Of a stretch of DNA of 64,000 nucleotides, positions 12,976-23,480 are shown piece by piece (within the stretch, counting starts at the first letter, position 1; each line of letters opens with the position of its first letter). Below the pieces are notes generated by a model. The model worked only from the letters and a program-made list of their open reading frames with translations. It ran no database searches and was not told the origin of the DNA. Origin of the DNA: Adineta steineri (taxonomy: Eukaryota; Rotifera; Eurotatoria; Adinetida; Adinetidae); assembly GCA_905250115.1 (NCBI GenBank), contig CAJNOI010000047.1, positions 541,334 through 605,333 of the forward strand, given 5' to 3'. The position numbers were made by a program, and so were the translations under genes.

Positions 12976-13290
12976 ATGAAGTTTCGAATAATTTCCAATA
13001 CGAAGAACACGTTCTACTGATAATGAATCAAGAGTAAGACATTCGATATTGTGTTGAATTCGTTGTAAAACTAATAAACAGAATCTATCGAGTATTGAAT
13101 TATCATATTCATTTGATAATGTTGTTACTAAATTGATAGACTGTGTAAAAGTAATATCTCGAGCTAATCTGTCAAGTTTTTTATTGACTCCTATGCATGA
13201 ATATAATACATCCAGATTATTAAGTTTGTTTAAAATGTTGAGCAAGATTTCGTCGCATAGATCAACGATATTAAGAGTTGAATTGCTCAT
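12976..13290 (-). CDS. F-box protein, N-terminal part, cut by the gap
   Basis: The first 105 residues are visible, starting at the ATG at 13288-13290. They open with an F-box (IVDLCDEILLNILNKLNNLD, then VLYSCIGVNKKLDRL), the adaptor that binds Skp1 in SCF ubiquitin ligases. The following segment (RIQHNIECLTLDSLSVERVL) matches a large F-box family I recognise from bdelloid rotifers, where an unspecified substrate-binding region follows. The reading frame is uninterrupted up to the Ns, and the rest is unknown. Substrate unknown. It lies in an accessory-type block close to palindromic repeats. Confidence 0.8.
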
Positions 13291-13330
13291 GTTGAATTGT
13301 CAATGACAAATATGTTGAATACAATCGTTT

Positions 13331-13413
13331 ATATATATATATATATGTTGTAGGCAAAATTAGAATGTCAATTTTGCCTGAATGCTAATTTTGCGTATAA
13401 CATATATGTATAT
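13331..13413. repeat. AT-rich palindrome upstream of the F-box gene
   Basis: GCAAAATTAG (13354-13363) and CTAATTTTGC (13385-13394) are perfect inverted copies, with a further CAAAATTG/CAATTTTG pairing inside. Outer TA-rich arms (13331-13353 and 13395-13413) extend the fold. It could be a miniature element or only a hairpin in the promoter region. No target duplication is clear. Confidence 0.5.
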
Positions 13414-13922
13414 TCATTCTATTTCATATCTGACGTCGTCAGCGAAGCTTATATAAAATAGTCCGACGATGAATATTGTGACCTTTTCAACATAGTGAAA
13501 TTTTTTCATAGTTGAATGAAAACGTACCGTGAAGAATAGAATTATTGATAATAAATAAATCTATTTTAAACATAAGTTATTAAGATGTCATGTCTCATGT
13601 ACTTTCATTCGTTTCTGGAATTTCTATGTTCAATATTTTCACTTCAAAACTAGCATTCTATTAAAATTGATATTTTTCTTTTGTATTCATATTTGAGAAA
13701 TCTATGAGATAGTTGATAGAAATATGAAGTAGGATAATACAATGCATATTTGCGAATGTTTTTATTTTGCAATAATGATTGATAAATCTTCAAAAAAATG
13801 AAAGAAAATATCAATAATTGAATTGTTGAATTTAACTTTTGAATGTCAACATTCTCATTAATCATTCAACAAAATATTATATATCATGACCTGAGATTAC
13901 CAAATCACTTTCTCATCAGTCT

Positions 13923-13958
13923 TGAGGGTGTGGGTGGGATAGCTTTGTTACACCCTCA
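13923..13958. repeat. Telomere-like palindrome, copy 1
   Basis: TGAGGGTGT (13923-13931) and ACACCCTCA (13950-13958) are inverted copies. The left arm continues as GGGTGGG. Weakest of four related units (see 15078, 19256 and 19693). The core resembles TGTGGG-type telomere repeats. Confidence 0.6.
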
Positions 13959-15077
13959 CGATGGATGAAAAAATTGTCATCACCCTCATCCACATTCTAT
14001 CTCAACAATGAGAAAATGAGAAGAACAACAATTGTCATTCGACAAAGTGCATTTTTAAATTTCTCTCATTTAATATTTCTTCATTTAAAACGTTTCTTTC
14101 TGAATCTTTAAGATAAATCTACAATGAGTTAAACTGCTTAATGAAACACCACTATTCTTGTTGAGAAATTAAATTTATAATAGGAAAAACTTGAAATGAT
14201 AATTCATTCGAATTAAGCTATTTTTTCGAAATGAAATAGCTGAAATTTTGTTGAGAAATTCCTGTTGAATCGAAATATTTGATCATTGAACAAATTCTTC
14301 TTTAATTCGTGTTAATTTTAATTGAAAAGCATTTAAATCAATTTCATTTTCTTCATGAATTTCTTTTAATTTCTTCGTTTTTGAAATATAAATGATCAAT
14401 TTTTGTGTCAATACCATCAGTGTGTCTCGGGGTTCTTCTTTTAATTATGGAAATTGATTATAATCATGAATAATTTCATCTAATTGAATATTTAATAGTT
14501 GATGATGTTCTGTTAAATATTGAAAGAAAATCCTTTAAATATCTTCGGTAAATAGAACGTTATACTTCTATTATTTGTTGAAAAGTTTAGAAAAGAAATG
14601 AATGTTTGTTGTCTTTTTATATTGAGATAAATTTCAACATGGTGAAATGAGTCAAAGTTGATAAAAAGATCTGTAGGAAGAAATGTTATTTATGTTGGAT
14701 AAGATATCTTTTCATTATAAAAATAATTTACTATTCAAATATATTGAGTTAAAAAGAAGAAATCCTCAGAGAAGATGAATTTTTCGTTGATTTTTCTTCT
14801 TTTATATTAAAATAAATCCAAATTGTCTTTTCATTTTCATTTAATGATTAAAAAGTATTTGTTTATAAAATGCTGAATAGATGTCATTGATTATTCGATT
14901 CTTTTTGTTTCAATTTACAATTTAATCTTCTTAAATATAACGATCAACGTTTTTCTATTGAAATTTCTCTCAAAAATATTCAGAAATGTGTTTAAATACA
15001 TGATTAATCTAAAATTAATCGATTTCAATTTGAACAAAATAAAATGAAAATGTAATGTGAAAAATTTCACCTTGAAG

Positions 15078-15118
15078 GTGGGTGTGAGTATTAATTTCAT
15101 ACTCTTACTCACACCCAC
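15078..15118. repeat. Telomere-like palindrome, copy 2
   Basis: GTGGGTGTGAGTA (15078-15090) and TACTCACACCCAC (15106-15118) are a perfect 13-nt inverted repeat around a 15-nt AT-rich loop. It lies about 360 nt upstream of the ADP-ribosyltransferase ATG. Confidence 0.85.
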
Positions 15119-15264
15119 ACCCTTGCTGTACTCTATCACAGTGACTCAGTGTTCTATCGTGCTTTTCTTTTTAAGCTTACTTACGCTTTCATAGCCGTCT
15201 GTGCAGCTTCGATAACTCACGCTGCATAAGAAAAATGCATCATCATTGTAGATAAAGCAGAGAG

Positions 15265-15273
15265 CTATAAATA
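15265..15273 (+). promoter_or_regulatory. Possible TATA box of the ADP-ribosyltransferase gene
   Basis: CTATAAATA stands out in its more GC-balanced surroundings, about 205 nt upstream of the ATG at 15480. The distance implies a 5' untranslated region of roughly 170 nt. No transcript evidence. Confidence 0.35.
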
Positions 15274-15479
15274 CTTTTGAAAGATTACGATTTCATTTTA
15301 TGCAAGTTGGAAGAAACCAATCGACACTATTTTTTTATATATTTATTCACAAACCAGACTTCTCTTTTACGAGCTTTAAGTTTTAGAAAGAAATATTACA
15401 TTTGATACGTTGGAATTTTAACTAGAAAATATCGAAGAACTGTTCGTATTATATACGTCGTTTTAAGATCGACTAATAT

Positions 15480-18400
15480 ATGTCAAACAAAGGCTTATTG
15501 AACAAAAGACGACTGATTTTCGATGATTATACAATTCTGTGGCTCGAAGTTGCAGGTGATTATTCCAAGCTTCAAGGGAAAATAAGAAAATTAATCGGTG
15601 ACAACAATAATTTACATACGTTCACTGGCGCAGCTCAATGCTATGATTATTTGTTATCTTTAAGAGAAGAAAAAGTGCTTCTAATTTTATCAGGTGTTGC
15701 AAAGGACAATAAGGAGAAATGGTACGCACCACTTCAGACATTTGGATCACGTATTTTTATGCGACAACAGGTTATTCGTATTTACATCCTTGATTCACAC
15801 ATCACAACTCCCAGTATATTATATCCGCTCTGGAATAAAACACAAATTAAAAGTGATCAGGAAATCTTGTTCTTTGATACAGAAGGCACCTTGATCGACA
15901 AAGTGGCTAGTGATGTTTTACACCGAACACGGGACTTGAATGAAGAAACAGTTGTTATTTGCTTACGTCGCAGCGAGCAGCACAATAACACTCTTTTTAA
16001 ATATCTAAGCCTTACGTCAATACATGCTAAGACACCATGTGCCGAATTCAAGACATTTGAAACTACTGAAGAGTGTCTGGATTATATTGTATCAATTCAA
16101 CATAAAACCATATTTTTAATTACAGGTACGGACATTGCCAATATTTTTTCAATTTTTACTCTAATGCATTGGGACAAACAAGCATTCATGATCAAGAGGT
16201 TAGCCAGTATCTATCTTCTTGTGACAGATAAATACAGAGATCATTTCGACAACAGTTTTTATCGAGAGGTCTGTTATTCTATTAATGACAACACATTTTT
16301 GAATTATTTCGCCAAAGATATAGCACCCAGATCACCTTTGCTTGTACCACATGGAAATATTAACTTTACTGTGGACGAAAAACAAGTTTCAATGCACAAT
16401 TTGAGAAAAGAGAAATTTTATTTACTGGTTGATATTTTGAGTAAAATACCACAAACAGAAAGTGCCAAACATGAGATGATCGAAGAATGCCGTCGATGGT
16501 ATCCAGAGAATTTAAAAAATGAAAAGGAACGAAAGAACATTGATGAATTCGAACGAAACTATTCAAATTCAAAAGCATTTTCGTGGTATTCGCGACCCTC
16601 ATTTTTGTATAGATTGTTGAACGAAGCCTGTCGAACAGAAAATATTGATTTAATGTATGCATTTCGTTATTATATTTCGGACCTTTATAGTCAGTTAGAA
16701 GCTCGGCATGCTAAATATGTAAAAGAACTATGTGGTATAACAATAACAGTCTTTCGAGGACAGAACATGTCTATAAGTGAACTGGAAGAAATTCGAGAAA
16801 ATATTGGTAAATATTATTCAACAAACACTTTTCTGTCGACATCTGCAAACCGAGACGTTGCACTATTTTTCTTGGGTGAAAATGTGCAGCCGACATTGGA
16901 AATTGTACCCGTTCTCTTGTCCTATTCGATTGATACTAATCTGAAGACAAAACCGTATGTAGATATTCGACATGAAAGTATAAATATTCATGAACAAGAG
17001 TTTTTACTTTCAATGGGTACAGTATTCCGAACTGATTCAGTTGAACTGTTGCCAGATAACAATATTTGGTGTATCGCCTTGAGTATAGTAAGTGATTTTG
17101 ATAAAGACGACGAATTTGAAGAGGAATTGCAATTGTTTAATGATGAAATTCAATCAACATCGATACTAGTTGTACTAGGTGATTTTCTTTGTGGTATGAA
17201 TGAATTTGTCAAAGCAGAGCAGTATTATCTCCAAGCTTTACATGAATACGAAACAACATCAAACTTTGAAGAAGAAACAACAGTAAAGACGAGAACAATG
17301 AGTTCTAATATGTTGATTGAATTATATCGACGATTGGGTGAAGTCTATTGGAAGAAAGGAGAATATTCATCTGCAGTGGACTATTATGAATTGGCACTGA
17401 GTGCTTGCTCAAAGTATCAAGTTGACAACAAGCTGTTGATCGGAACAATATATGAAGCTATGGGCGACATGTACTTAGAGATATGTGATCACTCAAATGC
17501 AGTCAAAAATTATGAAGCATCAATGAAATCCGAAGCATTAGATCCTATTTTTCTGGCTATTATTATGAACAAACTTGGTTCTGCTCATGAAAAACAGAAT
17601 GACTGGCGGTTAGCTGTCTACTATTATACGGCAGCTACTGAATATGATCCTACATGCGAGCAATACGCTAAGAATATGAAGAATGCAAACAATGAATTGA
17701 AAATAAAGCAACGCTATTCGAATCAATTCTGGAACTTTCTTTGGTTATTTATTGTTAGCAGTTTATGTTGCGTCAGTTACATATGCTTTAAGCAAACGTT
17801 TTTCACCATATTATTTCCCCCATTTATCTTTCACGAACATAAATGGTATATTAATACTCTAATCTACTGCATCCTCATGTTAGTGTGTGACTTAACACGC
17901 TCATTATACAAAAGTAAATTGATACAATCGCAAGTGCATGTTATCCGTGGAATTGTTTATTTGTGGTTGATGCTAACAGATTTTTATTGCTTCGCTTTCA
18001 TCTATACATCTTTTAGCACCCTCATAGGAATGCGAAGATTGCGTTATATGGCAAATTGCTACGAGGAGCTTGTTGTAGATAGTTCAGACTATTTTATTGA
18101 ATTACTGGGGCGTTCGCAGGTGCTCTTCGTCAGGTATTTATCGCGTTTCCTATTGAATAAACGAAGATTATTTGTCAATCAAGTTATCATTACAGTAGTA
18201 ATTGTGCGTGTGGTCACTACTGTTTGTCTTCTATATTTATGTTGTGCCCTTTTTCTTCGATTAAATAAGATTGTATCATTATGGTTTGCGATTTATTATA
18301 CAATGCTGTTTCTATTCTGCTTATGCAACGTCGAGAAGGAGAAGCAGTTTCGTATATCATTGATTCCTTTTTGTATTCTACCAATAGTCGGTTTGTTTAT

Positions 18401-18674
18401 GGCCCATTTCTTTTATTATACCTTGATTCTCGTTTTTGTGCACGAATTAGCACTGAAGTTTAGCATCATATATTTAGAACAATCATTACTAGTTGAACAA
18501 AAACTATGTGACAACCCCAACACGATTACACCTCTGCTGCTGCATATGCAGCCGTATAAAAAACAGCTGCGACTAATTGAGGAACTATCTCAACAGAACT
18601 CGTCGACAACTACAACTGCGTCATTGACTTTACGCTCACGCGAAAAGCTACATCACAAAATAAAAACAGATTAG
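15480..18674 (+). CDS. Membrane-anchored ADP-ribosyltransferase with TPR repeats
   Basis: Single uninterrupted 1064-codon exon in an intron-rich region. In order: (1) two related N-terminal domains, with FTGAAQCYDYLLSL near residue 47 and FETTEECLDYIVSI near 193, each followed by a hydrophobic strand (VLLILSG, TIFLITG) as in a receiver-like alpha/beta fold; (2) an arginine-type mono-ADP-ribosyltransferase domain, about 300-545, with the full R-S-E triad: R426 in VFRGQ, S453-T-S455 in FLSTSANR and E505-Q-E507 in HEQEF; (3) about four TPR units, 571-735; (4) from about 750 a polytopic region with five to seven hydrophobic helices (such as FLWLFIVSSLCCVSYICF), then a polar tail. The enzyme family moves ADP-ribose from NAD+ to arginine. 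With an intact ExE, activity is expected. The ART-TPR core is common in bdelloids; the membrane domain is what I find unusual. There is no signal peptide, so the ART probably faces the cytosol. Substrate unknown. Retrocopy or horizontal origin are possible explanations for the lack of introns, but neither is shown. Confidence 0.88.
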   Translation: MSNKGLLNKRRLIFDDYTILWLEVAGDYSKLQGKIRKLIGDNNNLHTFTGAAQCYDYLLSLREEKVLLILSGVAKDNKEKWYAPLQTFGSRIFMRQQVIRIYILDSHITTPSILYPLWNKTQIKSDQEILFFDTEGTLIDKVASDVLHRTRDLNEETVVICLRRSEQHNNTLFKYLSLTSIHAKTPCAEFKTFETTEECLDYIVSIQHKTIFLITGTDIANIFSIFTLMHWDKQAFMIKRLASIYLLVTDKYRDHFDNSFYREVCYSINDNTFLNYFAKDIAPRSPLLVPHGNINFTVDEKQVSMHNLRKEKFYLLVDILSKIPQTESAKHEMIEECRRWYPENLKNEKERKNIDEFERNYSNSKAFSWYSRPSFLYRLLNEACRTENIDLMYAFRYYISDLYSQLEARHAKYVKELCGITITVFRGQNMSISELEEIRENIGKYYSTNTFLSTSANRDVALFFLGENVQPTLEIVPVLLSYSIDTNLKTKPYVDIRHESINIHEQEFLLSMGTVFRTDSVELLPDNNIWCIALSIVSDFDKDDEFEEELQLFNDEIQSTSILVVLGDFLCGMNEFVKAEQYYLQALHEYETTSNFEEETTVKTRTMSSNMLIELYRRLGEVYWKKGEYSSAVDYYELALSACSKYQVDNKLLIGTIYEAMGDMYLEICDHSNAVKNYEASMKSEALDPIFLAIIMNKLGSAHEKQNDWRLAVYYYTAATEYDPTCEQYAKNMKNANNELKIKQRYSNQFWNFLWLFIVSSLCCVSYICFKQTFFTILFPPFIFHEHKWYINTLIYCILMLVCDLTRSLYKSKLIQSQVHVIRGIVYLWLMLTDFYCFAFIYTSFSTLIGMRRLRYMANCYEELVVDSSDYFIELLGRSQVLFVRYLSRFLLNKRRLFVNQVIITVVIVRVVTTVCLLYLCCALFLRLNKIVSLWFAIYYTMLFLFCLCNVEKEKQFRISLIPFCILPIVGLFMAHFFYYTLILVFVHELALKFSIIYLEQSLLVEQKLCDNPNTITPLLLHMQPYKKQLRLIEELSQQNSSTTTTASLTLRSREKLHHKIKTD

Positions 18675-19255
18675 TGCTTATGAAGATATATCTCCAAGTG
18701 GTAAATTACTTTTCACTGGAAACAGTTTCACTAAATATATGAACGATCGCTCTAACAAGTTTTTCTTTTATGTTTTTTTTTCTATATTTCTTTTGTGCCA
18801 TCTCTTACATATGTGCGGTCCTTTACAATGAATTATTTAAATTTTAAGTTGAAGTTTTCTTGTTCTGTTTTCCTGCCTAAACATTAACTCGATCAGTGAT
18901 CAATGGATATGTTCTCTTTAGCAATACAAGGCATAGACTAACTATCTTTTATGCCACTATCGATCGTAACAACGCTGGCAAAAACGCTATGATTATGCTA
19001 GTAAAAAATATTGGTTATAATTTGAAGATTCTAGATTGACGAAGAAAGAAAACTAATTACATCAGTCTTTTTTTTTTGAAATGGGCATTAGCCCTGACTT
19101 CATTCTTTTTTTTGGAATTGAATCGAATTAGAGACTTAACTGACTGATGAGACTCAGTTGCTTCAGTCGAAACGCGTCGTAGCAGGTTGTATTCACCCCT
19201 AAGCTAGTTCTTACTGAACTTTTAATAGATCGATATTAAATGTATTGAATGTTTA

Positions 19256-19310
19256 GGGTGTGGGTGCGAGTGTGAATAGGATACACCCACACATATCCAC
19301 ACCCACACCC
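19256..19310. repeat. Telomere-like palindrome, copy 3
   Basis: GGGTGTGGGTGCG (19256-19268) and CACACCCACACCC (19298-19310) pair at 12 of 13 positions around a 29-nt spacer that itself contains ACACCCACACA. The left arm contains one exact TGTGGG unit. Confidence 0.85.
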
Positions 19311-19692
19311 ACAAATATTTGAAATATATATAATACTCTCTAATACGTTATAATAATATTAACATATAAATATGAAAACAAAAAAATTGTAAAAAATTTA
19401 CTGATATTCGATTATTATCATATAAAATTTGATTAATAACGATAACAACTGTTAAAATAAATCTTTGATCTTCATGTTCTATTATTTCTATACCATATAT
19501 ATCGGTTAAAAAAATGAATACTTTTCTGGTAGTTGACACTACTTGTCTTTATTTTGTTAATACAAATGAATGAGCAAAAATATAAAGTCTTTCGACAGAA
19601 TATCGATCATAGACAGATTCGGTGTTAAGTTTTATGTGGCTAAATAGAAAATTTCTTTTTAACAGAAGCTAATTATTGATGCTTAGAGTTGA

Positions 19693-19734
19693 GGGTGTGG
19701 GTGTGAATATTCTACTCATTGCACACCCACACCC
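19693..19734. repeat. Telomere-like palindrome, copy 4
   Basis: GGGTGTGGGTGTG (19693-19705) and CACACCCACACCC (19722-19734) form a perfect 13-nt inverted repeat with a 16-nt loop. Outer GAGGGTG/CACCCTC bases extend the similarity. It lies about 150 nt beyond the end of the glycogen phosphorylase gene. Confidence 0.88.
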
Positions 19735-19883
19735 ACCCTCGATTCGTTAAGACGATTTATTATTTTTGTGATAATTGAAAGAAAAAGATAGTTCTAATTA
19801 GTACAAGAAAATTTTCGAAAAGATTAAATTATAATTTCACAAGAATTCGTTTTAAAGTGCAATATATAACTTTATTTTAATAT

Positions 19884-22800
19884 TTATAAATGTTCTTCGT
19901 ATGCATCACGAATAGTAAACGAATCAGTACTGTTATGACGTGAAATTTGTTCATGATTAGTTGATGAAAATTCTTCTTTGATATTATTAGGAAGACCATT
20001 TTTATGTAATTTACAATGCCTACAAACAAACATATTAATTTATTCAATTTTTTTCTCAAATTAATCAAACCAAATATCTTTTGCATATTCTTCAATAGTT
20101 CGATCTGATGAAAATTTTGCTGCTGCTCCAATATTATGAATACATTTTGAGTGCCATAATTGTGAATTAAGAAAATCTCTTGATACTTCATCTTGTTTAT
20201 TAATATAGGCTTGATAATCACCCAGTACCATCCAATGATCACCATCACGTAATAATGTATCAATAATATCATGAAATCGTGATCGATCATCTGGTGAAAA
20301 ATATCCATCACGTATTTGATCAATAGCAAGACGTAATTCTTCATTCTTTAAACTTTCATATGGATCATAACCTTGTTGTCGTCGTTGTTGAACTTGTTCA
20401 ACAGTAAATCCAAATGTATACATATTTTCAGCTCCACATTCTTCAAGCATTTCAATATTAGCTCCATCTAATGTTCCTATTGTTAGTGCACCATTAAGCA
20501 TAACTTAAAAAAATATAAGAAGAAACTTATTTTATATGTTAAAATCAAATTCACATTTCATATTGCCTGTACCACTTGCTTCTGTGCCAGCTAGAGAAAT
20601 TTGTTCGGAAAGATCAGCAGCCGGAATAATATATTCTGCTGCTGTTACACGATAATTTTTAACAAATAATAATTTTAATTGATTGCCAATATGTGTATCA
20701 TTATTGATGACATCTGCAACATCATTAATTAATTTAATAATTTTTTTAGCAATTGCATAACCTATCAAAGATACAGATTTAATAGAGTAGAAAAACAATT
20801 CAATGATTTAAACCAGGTGCAGCTTTGCCACCAATGATAATAGTTCGTGGTACAACTTTACTATTTTTCTTCAATCGATTGTAGAGTGTAATAACTTTAA
20901 GAAAATTATAAAAAGATTATTTTTCAATTGAATTTACCATGAAGTAAACAAAGGAGTGCTCGTTTATATTCATGAATACGTTTTATTTGTACATCAAATA
21001 TTGATTGAATATTAATTTCAATATTATATTCATCTTCAAGCATATGAGCTAATCGTAATTTATTTTTCATCTTGAAAAAAAACATATATATGAGATCTTT
21101 TTGTTTTCTTTTCTAAATGAGTACTTTAATTTGTTGAATACGTAGAAGAATATTTTTATTTAAAGCATATTGACGAAAAATTTGAAGTGATTGATAATCA
21201 TTTCGAATAAAATCTTCACCAATACATTCCATAATTAATGAAAATAGATCAGGATTACAAAGTGCAAGCCATCGACGAAAAGTAATACCATTTGTTTTAT
21301 TTTGAAATTTTAACGGTGTTAATTCATAAAAATCTTTAAACATAAATTCACGTAAAAGTTTTGAATGTATTTGTGCAACACCATTAATAGTATGAGAACC
21401 AATTATAGATAAATAAGCCATATTAACTAATTGAATAGATCCTTCTTCAATAATTGACATACGTCGAATACGATCATTATCAGATGGAAAATGATTTCGT
21501 ATGTTTTGTAAATGTCGTGCATTGATTTCATAGATTATTTGTAAATGACGTGGAAGAAGTTCTAAAAGAAAAAAACTTCGTATCATGAGTTATTCATTAA
21601 CAACAAACTTTCAATCATTTGAACTGGCCATCGTTCAATTGCTTCTGGCATTAATGTATGATTTGTATATGCAAAACAGTTAACTGTTATAGACCATGCA
21701 TCATCCCATGATAAATGTTCATTATCAAGAAGAAGACGCATTAATTCAGGTATAGCTAATGATGGATGTGTATCATTTAATTGAATAGCTACCTAGTAGA
21801 ATATTTAAATAAGAAATAAAATAAGTTCGTTTTTATTTACCATTTCAGGCATACATTTGAAATCAATAGATGTATGTGATTGTTTTCCTGGTACTTGTAA
21901 ATTAGATGTTGTTTGCCAACGTTTTTCACCTTTAAATCGCCGTAAAATATCATGTAAACTAGCTGCAATTAAGAAATATTCTTGTTTTAAACGTAATTCA
22001 CGTCCCTCAGCAATATTATCATTTGGATAAAGTACACATGTAATACCTATTTTTATAATTATTTATTGAGAACAAAAATAAAATAAAAGATTTTACGTTC
22101 AGCTTTATTACGTTCCATAACTGCAGATATATATTCACCTTCATTAAATGATTTAAAATTAAAATCACAATCAGCTTTAGCTGAAAATAAACGCATTGTA
22201 TTGACAATCTACATAAAAAAAATCATAGAAAATAAAAAGAAATGAATATTTTCTCACATTATTCTTATAACCAGGTACTGGATAATCATAAGCTTGAGCA
22301 ATTACTGTTTCATAATCAGTCCATTCATAACTTTTAGTTGATTCATTCCTAATAACTTTGCCATAAAAATGTATAGGAATTTCATTTTGATTTCGTCGAA
22401 TCTATTTTAATTTATTTAATTAAATCATATGAATAAAAGAATAATTTACTTCCCAAGGCATTGAATGTCGAAGCCAATCATCTGGTACTTCAACTTGCCA
22501 ACTAAATTCTCGAAAAATAATTATATAAATCAAAAAATTTATATTTACCCATCGACAATCTGTTGTTTAAATATTCCAAATTGATATCTCAAACCATATC
22601 CATATGATGAAATACCCAATGTAGCCATTGAATCAAGAAAACAAGCAGCTAAACGACCAAGACCACCATTACCTAAAGCTGCATCATCTTCAAGTTCTTC
22701 AATATCATTTAATTTTATATTAAGAGCTTCAGCTGCTTGTATCATTTGTTCATTAATATCAAGATTAATCAATGTATTTTTCATATATCGTCCAATATAA

Positions 22801-23302
22801 AACTCTAAACTTAAAATAAATCATCCATTGATTGTAATATATATATATCAACAGAAAATCTACCTAAGATAATAAACTCGTTTACCACCTATCATTTGAT
22901 AAAATTGTTGTGTACGTATCCAGTTTTTAGCAAGAATATCTAAACACAAATAGAGTGTATTCTTTTCATATGATAATATTGATTCATTTAACCTCGTAGA
23001 GCTTGTGATAATGCTAAATAATATTCTTGATAGCTTGAATGAAATCGATCAACCATTAATGTTAAATGTAAATGTCGATTAAAATTATCCACAAGACTAT
23101 AATTTAGATTTGTTTCTTTTTTTATGTCAAATCAGATAATTTACTTAAGGATTGTTTCAATATTTTTTATTTGATGTAATGAAACTCGTAAATTTTGTGC
23201 TTCTTTTTGACGATGAAGTTCTTCTTCTTCATCAGTTGGTACATAACGAACTGATACAAAAGAACTACGTGAACGTCGTTTTTGACCTCCACCGGCACTC
23301 AT
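19884..23302 (-). CDS. Glycogen phosphorylase
   Basis: Cytosolic enzyme that releases glucose-1-phosphate from glycogen using pyridoxal phosphate. Fifteen exons join in frame: 23145-23302, 22993-23096, 22864-22939, 22549-22809, 22450-22501, 22258-22401, 22097-22208, 21841-22046, 21609-21792, 21125-21561, 20938-21070, 20814-20894, 20555-20761, 20071-20503 and 19884-20019 (2724 nt, 907 aa). Family landmarks: [11 protein letters not shown] near the N-terminus, [58 protein letters not shown], and [19 protein letters not shown], whose Lys carries PLP and is split across an intron. The N-terminus has [12 protein letters not shown]; Ser17 aligns with the regulatory phosphoserine of animal phosphorylases, suggesting control by phosphorylase kinase. 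If the last intron (20020-20070) is retained, the protein ends at ...DIWFD with a stop at 20061-20063 instead of a 45-residue polar tail. Both ends are plausible. Confidence 0.95.
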
Positions 23303-23480
23303 CGAAATAACAGAAACAAAAAAAAATATAATATTTTGCGCACTTTTTTTTATATCTGTATATAATATATTTCGTATAGCTTAATTTCGTAACAAAATAA
23401 AAAAGGAAAAGAGAAAAGAAAAACAAATATTGAATTAATAGAAAAATACAAGCAAGAATAAATGAAAAACAGTAACAGAT

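Larger units (their letters stand above)
13291..15479. other. 2.2-kb non-coding stretch between F-box and ADP-ribosyltransferase genes
   Basis: Divergent promoter space for the two neighbouring genes. It holds the AT palindrome at 13331-13413, a short CTGACG-T-CGTCAG palindrome near 13430, and two telomere-like GT-rich palindromes (listed separately). 14280-14570 on the minus strand resembles a decayed helical coding sequence with stops, too degraded to name. Confidence 0.45.
18675..19883. other. 1.2-kb intergenic stretch with two telomere-like palindromes
   Basis: Lies between the 3' ends of the converging ADP-ribosyltransferase and glycogen phosphorylase genes. Apart from the palindromes at 19256 and 19693 it is AT-rich with no credible exon. 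Confidence 0.5.

Noticed and set aside
12374..13037. Several open frames of 200-300 codons on both strands
   Set aside because: They consist almost wholly of N; only the F-box start at 12976-13290 is real sequence.
15480..18674. Recent bacterial transfer as the origin of the ART gene
   Set aside because: Lack of introns alone is weak; R-S-ExE ART-TPR proteins are already a bdelloid/animal family and base composition is not clearly foreign.
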